From NCBI GenBank assembly GCA_026552955.1, contig JAPMTS010000011.1, positions 21,510-85,509 on the forward strand: a DNA stretch of 64,000 bases. The letters are read 5' to 3'. The notes beneath the pieces are model-generated. The model saw only the letters and a program-made list of their open reading frames with translations. It was not told the origin of the DNA and ran no database searches. Below are positions 1-14,008 of the stretch, in pieces (position 1 is the stretch's first letter; each line of letters begins with the position of its first letter). The DNA comes from Candidatus Methanoperedens sp. (GTDB taxonomy: Archaea; Halobacteriota; Methanosarcinia; Methanosarcinales; Methanoperedenaceae). Made by a program: the position numbers and the translations under genes.

Positions 1-3000
1 ATATGGCTTCCTTTTGCCGATGTCTCTGTTACCGTACCCTGACTGGTCGTGCCGTCACCCCAGTTCCATAATGTAGTATGGGTATCCGCGGTTCCGGGAT
101 CGGTAAACGTAGCGCTTGCCGCAACTGCGGTACCTGCAGATGTCGGATTAATGGGGGCGGTGATAGGACCAACAGTGGGAGCCACATTGATTACCGTCAC
201 TGTTGCTGTATCCGTACTGACGCCACCATTGCCATCTGAAACCTGTAAGCCCACAGTAATAGTGGCATTACCATCCGGTGGTATTATGGCAGCAGTCACA
301 CCTGGATTCTCATATATACCATCATTGTCAAGATCCCATGCGTACGTAAGGGTGTCCCCATCCGGATCACTTGATCCTGAGGCGTCAAGTGTTACTGAAG
401 AACCTTCATTTACCGTGTATGGGCCTCCTGCTTCAGGAACTGGTGGACTATTGGGTATGAACATTGCAACAAGATTTCTATCTTCTGTCACCATAAATTG
501 ATAGGAAGGACTTGTAGATACCTGACTGCCATCTTCAGTCCAATTCCGGAAAATATAACCATAGACCGGTTGTGCTGTAACGGTTGCTTTCTGGCCGAAA
601 GGATATTGACCTCCACCGGCAGGTTGGGGAGTTAGACCTGAAGGCGATGTTGATACAGATATTGTATATACGGGATTCTGTCCATTATAAAAAGCTTCGA
701 CTTCTTGAGGAGTTAATGCGCGATTCCATATGCGAACTTCATCAATAGATCCATTGAGATATTTTGAGTCATCAGGACCGCCAATTGTTAAATTATTCTT
801 ATTGGATGAAATATTGGACGTCCCATTTTTGTTATTACTGAGATTGCCATTCAAATATATCTGTAACTGGGTCCCATTATATATTCCAACCAGATGAACC
901 CAGGTAGTATTATTAGAAGGATAATTGATAGCAGAATCCACTCTATAGTTATTACCTGAAGTTCTCTGGTTGAATCTGAAAAAGGCTTTACCACTCGAAG
1001 CAAGGGAAAGTTCATAGCCATTTGTAGCGTCATTGGCAGCCTTTTTCACAATATATTGTGTATCTCTTCTTGCAGGTCTTACCCATGCTTCAATTGTAAT
1101 ATTACCTGTAATGTTAAGACGTTCTCCATTTCCTGCATCAATATAATCATTGCCATCAAAGTATAACGCACCCCCAATTTTCCCTGTCGTTGGAGTGGGA
1201 CACCCGGAACCTGAACATATCCCATCATTTCTATTACCGCTCCAGTCAAGGATATCATTATCAAATTTCCACCACCCAACAAGTGAACTATTCTGTGTAT
1301 ACTCAGCCACAATATTTCTATGGCCTGTCACATTGAATTGATAGGCAGGATTCGTAGATACCTGGATTCCGTTTTCAGTCCAATGCCAGAAAGAATATCC
1401 ACTAACAGGTTGTGCTGTAACGGTTACTTTCTCACCGTATAGATATTCACCTGCACCTGTAGGTTGAGGAGTGAGACCTGGAGGCAATGTGGATAAGGAT
1501 ATAGTATATACCGGTGCATATTCAGCTACAAGAGTTCTATTTCCTGTCACTGTGAATTGATAGGTAAGGTTTGTAGATACCAGATTTCCGTTTTCAGTCC
1601 ATTTCTGGAAAGTATAACCATAGACCGGTTGTGCTGTAACGGTTGCAATCTGACCGGAAAGATATTGGCCTCCACCGGCAGGTTGAGGAGTTAGACCTGA
1701 AGGCGATGTTGATACAAATATAGTATATTCCGGATTCTGGGCATACTCAGCAACAAGATTTCTATCTCGTGTAATATTGAATTGATAGGCAGAGCTTGTC
1801 GATACCAGGATTCCGTTTTCTGTCCAATTCTGGAAAGTATAACCTAAGACATTCTGTGCTGAAACGGTTAAATTATGCCCCAGAGGGTATTCACCTGCAC
1901 CTTCAGGTTCAGGAGTGAGACCTGGAGGCAATGTGGATAAGGATATAGTATAAGCCGTTCCTTTTGGACGAATTCTTGCCCTGATACTTTCAATTATGGG
2001 CGTTTGTGAAGAGTCAGTTGTGCTTAACGAACATCTTAAATAAGTATAATTGTTCTCAGATTTAATACTATAATTAGCCTTTGATGTAACATTGGACTTC
2101 ACTTCATCCCATGTAGTATTATCTGTACTGACCAAAATATCCACTTTAGTTGTTGAATTATCCCATATTCCATCACATCCTGATTCATTTAACTCTTCCC
2201 ATGGGCGAATAAGTGAAGAAAGATTACGGGTTACGGTTCCTGCCAGATAATGTTCATTATTCTGTATAGAGGCAAGGTCTGAAGCTGATAATTTACGATT
2301 AAAAAATCTTACCTCATCTATAGTTCCATTGGTGTAATCCGGTCCTGTAGTTGATTCTTCAGTATCCTTCGCCCCAATGGCCAATAAACCGGTGTTTCCA
2401 GTACCTGTCGAGCAGTTGATGGGGTCGGATATAGATGCTACAGGATTTACGATATCGTCTACAAACAGACTACATGTGTTTCTCTCTCTTGTATAAGCAA
2501 CAAAATGCCACAATCCATCCCTTCGTTCCTGTGTATCTTTCTCTGGAATCTCCGTACCGTTTACACTTTTATTATAAACAACGCCCTGTATTATATTATC
2601 TTTAATCTCAACTTTCCACCATGAATCCGGTTCTACAGTGGCAGTGCTGCCTTTTCTTGTTATATCCGTGTCATTATTGTCAATTCCTGGAGCCAGTTTA
2701 AGATATAATGAAATCGTAAAATCATCAGGTAACCGGAAGTCTGCATGATCAGGGAAAATAACTTTATTTTTTTGTCCGTCAAAATGAATAGCCTGCCCAT
2801 ATTTGCCGGCTGTATAGGGATTGGTATATGCATCATTTAAATAAAGTTCGCCCAGGGGTACATTTGAGGTTTTTTCATTGTATATCGTTGATCTGTTTCG
2901 TTCGTATATTGTTGCTCCATCATCTTCATCGAACCTGGTGTATAATGCATAATCGGAAATTGTTTGTTCCAGTTCCGCATTACCTGTGGCTTTGACGTCT

Positions 3001-3755
3001 GTAGCTTGAGAAAATGTTACATTTCCGCCCCAGTTAAAGGGGCCAATTATGTCCCATGTCCTGATATCAATAATGACATTTCCGGTCAATTTATTAAGTG
3101 CTTCTTTCTTGAATTTTAATCGAATTTCACCATTATTGTCTATCCCAAAATCGTAATCATCCGGGAAAAGATATGTTACATCCTGATATACAGTTCCGCC
3201 CTCAGTATATTCCCTGAGTGTGTCGTCATGGACGGATATATGTTCCTCCCCCGCATTGAATTCAAATCTATCATATTTAATTTTATGTTTATCTATGTAT
3301 TTATTTTTGGGTTTGTCGGATTTCAAACTATAATGAAGATCTATAAATGCGTCTGTTAGATTGATGGGTTTTTGTTTACTCTCCAATTCTGATTTTGAAT
3401 ATGTTAGAGAATAACTGATCGAATTTTGTTTCAATTTAAATTTTGTCTTATATTTTGGAATACTCAGAGTAGTATCATCTACCTGGAAATCAGCCGTCGT
3501 TTCATTTTCAGAATATCGATAAGGCCAACTTCCATTGGAAATATTCAATTCATCTTTCGGTGTCCATGTACCATCCCATTTAAGAAAATTCAAATCTCCG
3601 CTTATTATTTCCCTCGACCCATCGTCGTAAGTGATTACATTATATCCATTATGATATTCCGTAGCTTGCGCCAAAGCAGGGATCCAGAGAAACTGAATGA
3701 ACAAAAGACCTATGCCAAATATAAATAATGGTCTCGAAATCGCAGGCAATAACAC
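1..3755 (-). CDS. Large secreted surface protein (LamG, InlB-type and PKD repeats), N-terminal part
   Basis: The minus-strand frame is open from position 3755 to the left edge (about 1250 codons), so the C-terminus is missing. No ATG is in frame; the likely start is GTG at 3755 (TTG at 3749 is the alternative). It is followed by a signal peptide with a hydrophobic core (LFIFGIGLLFIQFLW) and an ALA-QA cleavage site, so the protein is probably exported. After a roughly 250-residue unrecognised domain come a LamG/jellyroll domain (about 2880-2270), three consecutive InlB-type beta repeats (about 1960-1300), a second LamG domain (about 1290-700), a fourth InlB repeat (about 680-450), then a PKD domain (about 440-180) and the start of another. 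This is the architecture of archaeal adhesins or S-layer-associated proteins that bind carbohydrate or other cells; the ligand is unknown. It is the only gene in its strand block. Confidence 0.85.
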   Translation of the reverse strand, partial: MLLPAISRPLFIFGIGLLFIQFLWIPALAQATEYHNGYNVITYDDGSREIISGDLNFLKWDGTWTPKDELNISNGSWPYRYSENETTADFQVDDTTLSIPKYKTKFKLKQNSISYSLTYSKSELESKQKPINLTDAFIDLHYSLKSDKPKNKYIDKHKIKYDRFEFNAGEEHISVHDDTLREYTEGGTVYQDVTYLFPDDYDFGIDNNGEIRLKFKKEALNKLTGNVIIDIRTWDIIGPFNWGGNVTFSQATDVKATGNAELEQTISDYALYTRFDEDDGATIYERNRSTIYNEKTSNVPLGELYLNDAYTNPYTAGKYGQAIHFDGQKNKVIFPDHADFRLPDDFTISLYLKLAPGIDNNDTDITRKGSTATVEPDSWWKVEIKDNIIQGVVYNKSVNGTEIPEKDTQERRDGLWHFVAYTRERNTCSLFVDDIVNPVASISDPINCSTGTGNTGLLAIGAKDTEESTTGPDYTNGTIDEVRFFNRKLSASDLASIQNNEHYLAGTVTRNLSSLIRPWEELNESGCDGIWDNSTTKVDILVSTDNTTWDEVKSNVTSKANYSIKSENNYTYLRCSLSTTDSSQTPIIESIRARIRPKGTAYTISLSTLPPGLTPEPEGAGEYPLGHNLTVSAQNVLGYTFQNWTENGILVSTSSAYQFNITRDRNLVAEYAQNPEYTIFVSTSPSGLTPQPAGGGQYLSGQIATVTAQPVYGYTFQKWTENGNLVSTNLTYQFTVTGNRTLVAEYAPVYTISLSTLPPGLTPQPTGAGEYLYGEKVTVTAQPVSGYSFWHWTENGIQVSTNPAYQFNVTGHRNIVAEYTQNSSLVGWWKFDNDILDWSGNRNDGICSGSGCPTPTTGKIGGALYFDGNDYIDAGNGERLNITGNITIEAWVRPARRDTQYIVKKAANDATNGYELSLASSGKAFFRFNQRTSGNNYRVDSAINYPSNNTTWVHLVGIYNGTQLQIYLNGNLSNNKNGTSNISSNKNNLTIGGPDDSKYLNGSIDEVRIWNRALTPQEVEAFYNGQNPVYTISVSTSPSGLTPQPAGGGQYPFGQKATVTAQPVYGYIFRNWTEDGSQVSTSPSYQFMVTEDRNLVAMFIPNSPPVPEAGGPYTVNEGSSVTLDASGSSDPDGDTLTYAWDLDNDGIYENPGVTAAIIPPDGNATITVGLQVSDGNGGVSTDTATVTVINVAPTVGPITAPINPTSAGTAVAASATFTDPGTADTHTTLWNWGDGTTSQGTVTETSAKGSH
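1300..1960 (-). repeat. Three tandem InlB-type repeats in the surface protein
   Basis: Three consecutive units of about 70-73 residues (roughly 1957-1741, 1737-1528, 1515-1303) share the pattern S-T-x-P-x-G-L-T-P-x-P, G-x-Y, T-V-T-A-Q-P-V-x-G-Y, W-T-E-N-G, Y-Q-F and R-x-L-V-A-E-Y. A fourth copy lies apart at about 672-451. The DNA of the copies is nearly identical in stretches, for example around the TAQPVYGY segment, which suggests recent duplication or homogenisation. The units fit the divergent InlB B-repeat (Listeria-Bacteroides) family seen in cell-surface proteins. Confidence 0.8.
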
Positions 3756-3955
3756 TTCATTTTTTTTTTCAAACCTACATTTTTTTCGTGCATAACGATT
3801 ACACCTTTAATCCTAATCTACACACAAATTTCACTTATTTAAAGTTTTACATGCTCATTTAATATGAAATGTCTGCAACTATCGTTTATTTTTTATGAAT
3901 GTGATATATCAGTTCAAATCCCTTCCCTGATTCGAAAAGATCTTTCTGGCCGAAA

Positions 3956-4279
3956 TCACACATCTGTTCCTGCTTCGATATTTTGGTGATGATCAGTGGG
4001 GCTTTGCATTTGATATTTATGCAAATGAAAATAATCGCCCCCCTCCTTGACCTTCTTGAAAAAAGAACAAGACCTGCAGGATAATTGCCTTTTGGCAAAA
4101 TGTCCCTGCATTTTTTTTCCGCAATAAGTACCTGAAATTGCCCAGCATATCCTGCCGCCGTTTTTTCCTCCATTCAATCCATCCGCCGAAGTATCTATTG
4201 AGGTGGAACATATACCGGATTTTTCCGCTTTTTCCCCACCAGGCTCTCTGCCACATTCCAGAAACTCCCAGCAATTCAT
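3956..4279 (-). CDS. Two-CW domain protein (small Cys-rich)
   Basis: About 107 residues if translation begins at the ATG giving MNCWEF. The frame extends upstream to 4414, but the family signature starts exactly at this Met. Visible motifs are NCWEF-x3-CGREPGGEK, then DGLNGGKNGGRICW, GTYCGKK-x-QG-x-FA and a closing C-x2-C (CRSC). The two C-W elements and the central GGKNGGR are the hallmark of the two-CW family, small proteins of methanogens and some bacteria that presumably bind a metal or Fe-S cluster; the function is not known. The C-terminal tail after FFKKVKEGG is polar and unlike the family. It stands alone between the surface protein and the tRNA, with no clear Shine-Dalgarno sequence. 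Confidence 0.7.
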   Translation of the reverse strand: MNCWEFLECGREPGGEKAEKSGICSTSIDTSADGLNGGKNGGRICWAISGTYCGKKMQGHFAKRQLSCRSCSFFKKVKEGGDYFHLHKYQMQSPTDHHQNIEAGTDV

Positions 4280-4656
4280 CTTGACTGATGGATTTTGTAT
4301 TATTTTGCTATTCGAAAAAATGTTACTCGATCTTAATAATCTTACTCTTTCGAGTAATGTTACTGACATAACCCAATTCCTCCCTATACTTTCCTTAGTA
4401 TATATCAACAGCATCAGGATAAATAAATATTACTGTAAAATATTAAAAAACGAAATATTCGGAACGGAAAACTATTAGATTATATGTTTTTTATAATTAA
4501 ATATTGATTATAAAGATATCAATAGAAAGGTTTAAGGTTAATAATGTCGTACAAGGGGCGCACGTCTGCGAGGTTTTAAGAGAATTGCCATTAATTGAGG
4601 GATATTTTTCGTCAGTGATTGGTAGCATTTATTTAAGATTCGTGGATAATATGGTT
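4280..4656. other. AT-rich intergenic stretch before tRNA-Lys
   Basis: About 375 bases with no supportable gene. It is strongly AT-rich around 4430-4530. A TATA-like TTTATTTAAG at 4628-4637 lies about 25 bases upstream of the tRNA and is the probable promoter for the tRNA-rpoH transcription unit. Confidence 0.5.
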
Positions 4657-4745
4657 GGGCTCGTAGCTCAGTCAGGCAGAGCACCGGGCTTTTATTCAAA
4701 TGAGAAGAAACCCGATGGTCGAGGGTTCAAATCCCTCCGAGCCCG
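4657..4745 (+). tRNA. tRNA-Lys(UUU) with a 15-nt intron
   Basis: The acceptor stem GGGCTCG pairs with CGAGCCC, followed by discriminator G. The D-stem is GCTC/GAGC and the T-arm is GAGGG-TTCAAAT-CCCTC. The anticodon stem (CCGGG with CCCGA, outer pair C-A mismatched) encloses 22 bases instead of 7. Reading the loop as C-T-TTT-A plus A38 gives anticodon UUU and leaves an intron of about 15 bases after position 37, the canonical archaeal site. The intron can pair its GAGAAGAA part with the TTTT/TTC side, as a bulge-helix-bulge needs. Without the intron the tRNA is 74 bases; no CCA is encoded. rpoH starts 19 bases downstream, so the two may be co-transcribed. Confidence 0.85.
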
Positions 4746-4763
4746 TCTGTCCGGGAGGTAATT

Positions 4764-5021
4764 GTGAAAGAGAAAGAGAATACCGGCAGGGAATTCAATC
4801 CCCTTAAACATAGAATGGTACCGAATCACGAAATATTAAGTGAAGACGAAGTTAAGAATTTGTTATTAGAATATAATGTAGAAAAAGAGCAATTGCCTAA
4901 AATCCGTGCAATAGATCCTACTGTGGCGGCAGCAAAAGCTAAAGTTGGAGATGTAATGCGGATCACCCGGGAAAGCAAAACCGCAGGTATCGCTTATTAT
5001 TATCGTATGGTAATCGCGTAA
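4764..5021 (+). CDS. rpoH: RNA polymerase subunit H (Rpo5)
   Basis: 85 residues, the usual size for archaeal subunit H (eukaryotic RPB5 C-terminal domain). The family core is clear: HRMVPNHEIL, then LP-KI-x-A-x-DP, and the closing R-x-S-x-TAG-x-AYYYR segment. H sits at the jaw of RNA polymerase and contacts downstream DNA. The start is GTG at 4764, preceded by an excellent ribosome-binding site GGAGGTA at 4755-4760, which decides it over downstream ATGs. It heads the H-B''-B'-A'-A'' cluster, the standard archaeal order. Confidence 0.97.
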   Translation: MKEKENTGREFNPLKHRMVPNHEILSEDEVKNLLLEYNVEKEQLPKIRAIDPTVAAAKAKVGDVMRITRESKTAGIAYYYRMVIA

Positions 5022-5039
5022 GCTGTAAATAGAGGTAAT

Positions 5040-6632
5040 ATGTTGGACAGAAGGGTACTATCAAAAACGTATTTTACAAGTAATAAAATTGTTAGACATC
5101 ATGTAGATTCTTTTAATGATTTTCTGGATCATGGTCTTCAGAAAGTCATTGAAGAGCAGAGAATTATTGAAACCGAAATTGAGGGGACCTATGTTAAACT
5201 CAAAAAGATAAGAGTAGGTTTCCCCGTTGTGAGAGAAGCAGATGGGGCTGTTGATAAACTCCATCCAACTGAAGCAAGGCTTAGAAATATTACATATGCT
5301 GCACCTCTTTTTCTGAGTATGGCCATTGTAACGCCTGAGGGTGAGAAAGAAGAAAAAGAAGCTGAGATCGGCTTACTTCCGATAATGATATGGTCAAAAG
5401 CATGCAACCTTATAGGTTTGTCACATAAGGAAATGATCGAACTGGGAGAAGACCCCCAGGATCCTGGTGGATTTTTCATAGTAAACGGTACCGAACGCGT
5501 TATAACTACACTTGAGGACCTTGCGCCGAATAAGATCCTCGTGGAAATGGAAGAACGATACGGTGAGAATATCGAAGTTGCCAAGGTTTTTTCACAGCGC
5601 AGGGGCTACCGCGCCCTTGTCGTAGTTGAGAGAAACAAAAAGTCGATCCTTGAAGTTTCATTCCCATCCATATCAGGCAGGATAAATTTTATCACTCTTA
5701 TGAGGGCTCTTGGTATTGAGACCGATCAGGATATTGTCAATGCCGTATCCGATGATCCTGAGATCATCAAATTCATGCTTGAGAACCTTGAAGAAGCCGA
5801 AGCCGCCAACAAAACCGAAGCAATGGAGAAAATCGGGTTGAGAGTAGCTTCCGGGCAATCCAGGGATTACCAGGTCAAAAGAGCGAATTATGTTATAGAC
5901 CGGTATTTATTGCCCCATCTTGGGAACGATGAAATCCACAGGATCATTAAAGCACAGTTCATTGGCCGCATGGCTCAGGCTTGTTTTGAACTGGCGCTCG
6001 GGAAAAGAGGCAGTGATGATAAAGACCACTATGCAAATAAGAGGCTGAAATTATCAGGCGAATTGATCGAAGACCTGTTCAGGGTATCTTTCAACAGGCT
6101 CACCCGTGATATCAAATACCAGCTGGAAAGAGCAAGCATGAGGAACAGAGACCTGAATGTAACTACTATTGTACGATCCGATGTGCTTACTGAACGTCTT
6201 GTACATGCTCTTGCCACAGGCAACTGGGTAGGGGGAAGGACAGGTGTGTCGCAACTGCTTGACCGCACGGATTATATTGCCACATTGTCCCATTTAAGAA
6301 GGGTCATTTCACCTTTATCAAGAGCACAACCGCATTTTGAGGCAAGGGACTTGCATCCCACCCAGTGGGGAAGAGTCTGTCCATCAGAAACTCCTGAAGG
6401 CCCAAATTGCGGACTGGTGAAAAACTTTGCGCAGCTAGTTGAGATATCAACGGCTGCAGGGAATGAATCGCAGCTTAAGAAAATGCTCCTGGAAATGGGT
6501 ACTGCTCCGATCATACCCCAGCTTCTTGGAATGGAAGAAGTCCCAACAACCTATGCCACGGAATTGGAAGCGCTTGAAGAAGCTGAAGAAACAAAAATAA
6601 TGCCGGAAGAGGAGGCTGAATCATTTGAGTAA
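5040..6632 (+). CDS. rpoB2: RNA polymerase subunit B'' (Rpo2N)
   Basis: 530 residues forming the N-terminal half of the beta-like subunit (protrusion, lobe, fork). The fork region [19 protein letters not shown] lies near residues 436-455, close to the C-terminus, and the chain then ends in an acidic tail (EEAEET, EEEAE). The split of B into B'' and B' after this region is typical of methanogens and haloarchaea. The ATG at 5040 is preceded by AGAGGTAA. The stop overlaps the start of rpoB' by 8 bases, implying translational coupling that would keep the two halves equimolar. Confidence 0.97.
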   Translation: MLDRRVLSKTYFTSNKIVRHHVDSFNDFLDHGLQKVIEEQRIIETEIEGTYVKLKKIRVGFPVVREADGAVDKLHPTEARLRNITYAAPLFLSMAIVTPEGEKEEKEAEIGLLPIMIWSKACNLIGLSHKEMIELGEDPQDPGGFFIVNGTERVITTLEDLAPNKILVEMEERYGENIEVAKVFSQRRGYRALVVVERNKKSILEVSFPSISGRINFITLMRALGIETDQDIVNAVSDDPEIIKFMLENLEEAEAANKTEAMEKIGLRVASGQSRDYQVKRANYVIDRYLLPHLGNDEIHRIIKAQFIGRMAQACFELALGKRGSDDKDHYANKRLKLSGELIEDLFRVSFNRLTRDIKYQLERASMRNRDLNVTTIVRSDVLTERLVHALATGNWVGGRTGVSQLLDRTDYIATLSHLRRVISPLSRAQPHFEARDLHPTQWGRVCPSETPEGPNCGLVKNFAQLVEISTAAGNESQLKKMLLEMGTAPIIPQLLGMEEVPTTYATELEALEEAEETKIMPEEEAESFE

Positions 6633-8439
6633 GGCAAGAGTTTTTTTAAACGGTGAACTTATTGGTACTATTGCTAATCCGAAAGAACTTGTCCATAATT
6701 TAAGAAAAAAAAGAAGAATGGGTGAGATCAAAAAACAGGTAAATGTAATATTCTATGAGGATACGAATGAGATAATCATAAACTCGGATCAGGGAAGAGC
6801 AAGACGCCCGGCAATAATTGTTGAAAATGGCAAGACGCTGGTAACACCCGACCATATTGAACGCCTGAAAAAGAAGGAGATCACTTTTGATAGCCTTACA
6901 GAAGCAGGTTTGATCGAGTATCTGGATGCTGAAGAAGAAGAAAATGCATTCATAGCAATAGATGAAAAGAATTTGAATACCAAACATACTCATCTTGAGA
7001 TGGATCCGTCTTTGATCCTGGGAATTTGTACAGGTATGGTCCCGTTCCCGGAACACAATGCATCGCCAAGGAACACGATGGGTGCAGGCATGGTCAAACA
7101 GTGTCTTGGCATGTCAACACCGAACATGAAATTAAGACCGGATACAAGAGCACATGTATTGCATTATCCCCAGAAAGCGCTCACTTCGACCCAGACCGCC
7201 GAAGCGATCGGTTTTGATACCCGTCCGGCAGGACAGAATTTCGTTGTTGCAGTATTATCGTATGAAGGGTATAATATTGAAGATGCCCTTGTGATCAATA
7301 AAGGTGCGATCGAACGCGGTCTTGGAAGAAGTCATTTCTTCAGGACAAATGAAGGGGAAGAACGAAAATATCCCGGAGGCCAGGAAGATAAATTCGAGAT
7401 CCCTGATACGGAAGTAAGGGGCGCCAGGACTGCAGAAGTATATAATCACCTGGATGGAGATGGTCTTGTCAATCCCGAAATACCGGTCGGTCCTAATGAT
7501 GTCCTGATCGGAAAGACGAGCCCCCCAAGGTTCCTTGAAGAGCCCACTGAACTGGGATTGAGCCCGGTGCAGCGCAGAGAGAGTTCTGTAACGATGCGTT
7601 CAAATGAGAAGGGTATCGTAGATACAGTAATACTTACCGAATCCGAGAACGGTTCAAGGCTTGCAAAAGTAAGGACGCGTGATTACAGGATACCGGAGAT
7701 AGGGGATAAATTCGCTTCACGGCACGGCCAGAAAGGTGTGATCGGTCTTATAGTGCCTTATGAGGATATGCCTTTTACCGAGAACGGCCTGGTTCCTGAC
7801 CTGATCATTAATCCCCATGCTATCCCTTCAAGAATGACGGTAGGTCACGTTCTTGAGATGATAGGCGGCAAAGTTGGCGGGCTTGAAGGGCGCAGGATCG
7901 ATGGTACTGCTTTCTCAGGTGAATCCGAAGATGATTTGACCTCATCACTTTCGAAATTTGGATTTTCAAATACGGGAAAAGAAGTTTTTTATGACGGCAT
8001 AACCGGCAATAAGATCCAGGCAGATATTTTTGTCGGAGTCATCCTGTACCAGAAACTATACCATATGGTGTCATCAAAAATGCATGCCAGGTCACGAGGA
8101 CCTGTACAGGTATTGACCAGGCAGCCAACTGAAGGCAGGGCAAGAGAAGGAGGCTTGAGGTTTGGAGAAATGGAACGAGACGTTCTTATTGGGCATGGTG
8201 CTGCAATGGCCCTCAAGGAAAGATTGCTTGATGAATCAGACCGTGTCATGGAATATGTTTGTTCTCACTGTGGCATGATAGCCACACTTGATAAACGGAG
8301 AAATACTACCATTTGCCATGACTGTGGCGCGGAAACGGATATACACCCTGTCGAGATGAGCTATGCTTTTAAATTGCTCCTTGATGAAATAATTTCACTG
8401 GGTGTAGCCCCGAGGCTGGAATTAGAAGATGCTGTGTAG
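6625..8439 (+). CDS. rpoB1: RNA polymerase subunit B' (Rpo2C)
   Basis: 604 residues, the C-terminal half of the split B subunit. It contains the hybrid-binding and catalytic-loop segments [15 protein letters not shown] and [15 protein letters not shown], and near the C-terminus a zinc ribbon C-x2-C-x14-C-x2-C (C546, C549, C564, C567) of the clamp. Translation probably starts at TTG 6625, inside the end of rpoB'', giving MSKARVF. No ATG offers a better N-terminus, since the conserved start of the domain ([11 protein letters not shown]) begins immediately. The non-ATG start and overlap point to reinitiation from rpoB''. Confidence 0.96.
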   Translation: MSKARVFLNGELIGTIANPKELVHNLRKKRRMGEIKKQVNVIFYEDTNEIIINSDQGRARRPAIIVENGKTLVTPDHIERLKKKEITFDSLTEAGLIEYLDAEEEENAFIAIDEKNLNTKHTHLEMDPSLILGICTGMVPFPEHNASPRNTMGAGMVKQCLGMSTPNMKLRPDTRAHVLHYPQKALTSTQTAEAIGFDTRPAGQNFVVAVLSYEGYNIEDALVINKGAIERGLGRSHFFRTNEGEERKYPGGQEDKFEIPDTEVRGARTAEVYNHLDGDGLVNPEIPVGPNDVLIGKTSPPRFLEEPTELGLSPVQRRESSVTMRSNEKGIVDTVILTESENGSRLAKVRTRDYRIPEIGDKFASRHGQKGVIGLIVPYEDMPFTENGLVPDLIINPHAIPSRMTVGHVLEMIGGKVGGLEGRRIDGTAFSGESEDDLTSSLSKFGFSNTGKEVFYDGITGNKIQADIFVGVILYQKLYHMVSSKMHARSRGPVQVLTRQPTEGRAREGGLRFGEMERDVLIGHGAAMALKERLLDESDRVMEYVCSHCGMIATLDKRRNTTICHDCGAETDIHPVEMSYAFKLLLDEIISLGVAPRLELEDAV

Positions 8440-12230
<3,791 letters not shown>

Positions 12231-12232
12231 GT

Positions 12233-12523
12233 ATGGAAACTGATTTAAATAAAATATTTCGAAGCGTTTTATCAACAGGAAAAGTTGTCATAGGCACACG
12301 ACAGGCTATCGATGCTGTAAAAAACCAAAAGGCACAGATGGTTGTTTTATCCTCGAATTGCCTGGAGAAAACAAGAAATGAATTAAAAGGCATACCTGCA
12401 ATAAATTATGCCGGAAACGGTTATGACCTCGGGATTGCATGTGGAAAGCCATTTTCAATTACTGCTTTTGCAGTTCTGGAGCCAGGTGATTCCGGAATAC
12501 TCTCGTTAAAGGAGAATGAATGA
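12233..12523 (+). CDS. rpl30e: Ribosomal protein L30e
   Basis: 96 residues, right for archaeal L30e (eL30). The L7Ae/L30e fold shows as TGKVVIGTRQAIDAVKNQKAQMVVLSSN and the closing GIACGKPFSITAFAVLEPGDS. It binds kink-turn RNA in the large ribosomal subunit. It starts two bases after rpoA'' and its stop overlaps the nusA start (ATGA), so it belongs to the polymerase operon. This placement between A'' and NusA is conserved in archaea. Confidence 0.97.
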   Translation: METDLNKIFRSVLSTGKVVIGTRQAIDAVKNQKAQMVVLSSNCLEKTRNELKGIPAINYAGNGYDLGIACGKPFSITAFAVLEPGDSGILSLKENE

Positions 12524-12951
12524 GTGAAGTGAAATTAAGTATGGATGGAATAAGATACATCGCGTTATTTGAACAAATAACAGGTGCCGGAGCAAAAGAT
12601 TGCTACGAAGATCCCGAAAACAACCGGCTATTGTTCGTTGTCAGGAATGGTGATATGGGCCTTGCCATCGGAAAAGGCGGAGAACATATCAATAATGTAA
12701 AAAAGGCTATTGGTAAATCGATAGAGATAATCGAATATTCCGATGATCCTGTGGTATTCGTGAAAAATGCATTTCATCCAATTATTCTAAAAAATATAAC
12801 TATTAAGATTAATGATGGCAAGCGCATAGCTTATGTAGAAGTTCCAACTAAAGAGAAGGGGCTTGCCATCGGGAGAGACGGTAAGAATATTGAAAAAGTA
12901 AAAAAGCTCTCCTTAAGGCATCATAATATAAACGACGTAATAATTCAATGA
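12520..12951 (+). CDS. nusA: NusA-like transcription termination protein (two KH domains)
   Basis: 143 residues. Archaeal NusA is only the paired KH module, without the S1 and N-terminal domains of the bacterial protein. The two G-x-x-G loops are visible: IGKGGEHI near residues 50-57 and IGRDGKNI near residues 117-124. It is presumed to bind RNA in transcription complexes. It overlaps L30e by four bases and precedes rps12 by about 30 bases. Confidence 0.95.
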   Translation: MSEVKLSMDGIRYIALFEQITGAGAKDCYEDPENNRLLFVVRNGDMGLAIGKGGEHINNVKKAIGKSIEIIEYSDDPVVFVKNAFHPIILKNITIKINDGKRIAYVEVPTKEKGLAIGRDGKNIEKVKKLSLRHHNINDVIIQ

Positions 12952-12981
12952 TTAAAATTATATATTGGAGGAAAAAACTAC

Positions 12982-13410
12982 ATGGGAAAAGGATTATACG
13001 CGGCTCGTAAATTGGAGAGCGTTGACAAGAGTAATAGATGGAGCGACGGAGATTTCGCAAGACGAGCCCTTAATTTGGATATAAAGGCCGACCCACTGGG
13101 AGGCGCCCCGCAGGCAAGGGGTATCGCCCTTGAGAAAGTCGGGATCGAAGCAAAACAGCCAAACTCAGGGATCAGAAAATGCATAAGGCTTCAGCTCATC
13201 AAGAACGGCAAACAGATAACAGCTTTCTGTCCCCTGGACGGAGCCATTAATTTCATTGACGAACATGATGAAGTGGTCGTGGAACGAATTGGCGGGAAAA
13301 TGGGGGGAGCTATGGGAGATATTCCGGGTGTCCGCTGGAAAGTCATATCTGTAAATAATGTTGACCTGAGGCAAATGGCACTTGGCAAGAAGGCAAAACC
13401 GGTGAGATAA
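12982..13410 (+). CDS. rps12: Ribosomal protein S12 (uS12)
   Basis: 142 residues, the normal archaeal length. Characteristic segments are [42 protein letters not shown] (decoding-site loop) and the C-terminal [18 protein letters not shown]. It sits at the decoding centre of the 30S subunit. The ATG follows TGGAGGA at 12966-12972. rps7 follows by one base. Confidence 0.98.
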   Translation: MGKGLYAARKLESVDKSNRWSDGDFARRALNLDIKADPLGGAPQARGIALEKVGIEAKQPNSGIRKCIRLQLIKNGKQITAFCPLDGAINFIDEHDEVVVERIGGKMGGAMGDIPGVRWKVISVNNVDLRQMALGKKAKPVR

Positions 13411-13411
13411 T

Positions 13412-13972
13412 ATGCAAAAATTATTTGGAAAATGGGATTTTACGGAAGTTGAAGTCAAAGACCCAAGCGTTAAGGGTTATATAAATCTTACGCCGACAGT
13501 TGTCCCGCATTCAGGAGGCAAGAACGCGAAACAGCAGTTTGCCAAGTCCAACCTGAACATTGTGGAGAGACTTATCAATAAAGTCATGCGTGAAGAACAT
13601 AACACAGGCGCCAAGATCACTGTCACAACGATCATAATGGAAGCATTTGAAACAATTAACAAGAAAACCAATCAGAATCCGATACAGGTTCTTGTGAATG
13701 CTATTACAAATGCCGGGCCAAGAGAGGAAACCGTCAGATTGCAATACGGCGGTATCGCTGTTCCAAAATCAGTTGATACTGCTCCGCAGCGAAGAGTGGA
13801 TACCGCTCTTCGCCTTATCTCTGAGGGAGCCCAGAAAGCATCTTTCGGCACCAAGAAAACATTATCCAGTGCGCTGGCAGAAGAGATCATCGCTGCAGCG
13901 AACCATGACGTAAAAGGATATGCCATGGGCAAGAAAGACAATATCGAAAGGGTTGCAAAAGCAGCGCGGTAA
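13412..13972 (+). CDS. rps7: Ribosomal protein S7 (uS7)
   Basis: 186 residues. Shows the uS7 core: [38 protein letters not shown] and the [14 protein letters not shown] helix. It organises the 30S head and contacts the E-site tRNA. It ends the segment that starts at rpoH. Soon after the stop there is a T9 run (13999-14008 region) that likely terminates transcription, then a hairpin repeat separates it from fusA by 1.2 kb of accessory sequence, an interruption of the usual str-type cluster. Confidence 0.98.
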   Translation: MQKLFGKWDFTEVEVKDPSVKGYINLTPTVVPHSGGKNAKQQFAKSNLNIVERLINKVMREEHNTGAKITVTTIIMEAFETINKKTNQNPIQVLVNAITNAGPREETVRLQYGGIAVPKSVDTAPQRRVDTALRLISEGAQKASFGTKKTLSSALAEEIIAAANHDVKGYAMGKKDNIERVAKAAR

Positions 13973-14008
13973 ATCGCATAACTTTGGTTGTGTGATTCCT
14001 TTTTTTTT

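Noticed and set aside
4017..4274. Second minus-strand frame overlapping the two-CW gene
   Set aside because: Shadow of the two-CW coding sequence in another frame; it lacks any conserved pattern.
7026..7217. Plus-strand frame inside rpoB'
   Set aside because: Shadow frame within a highly conserved gene; no independent support.
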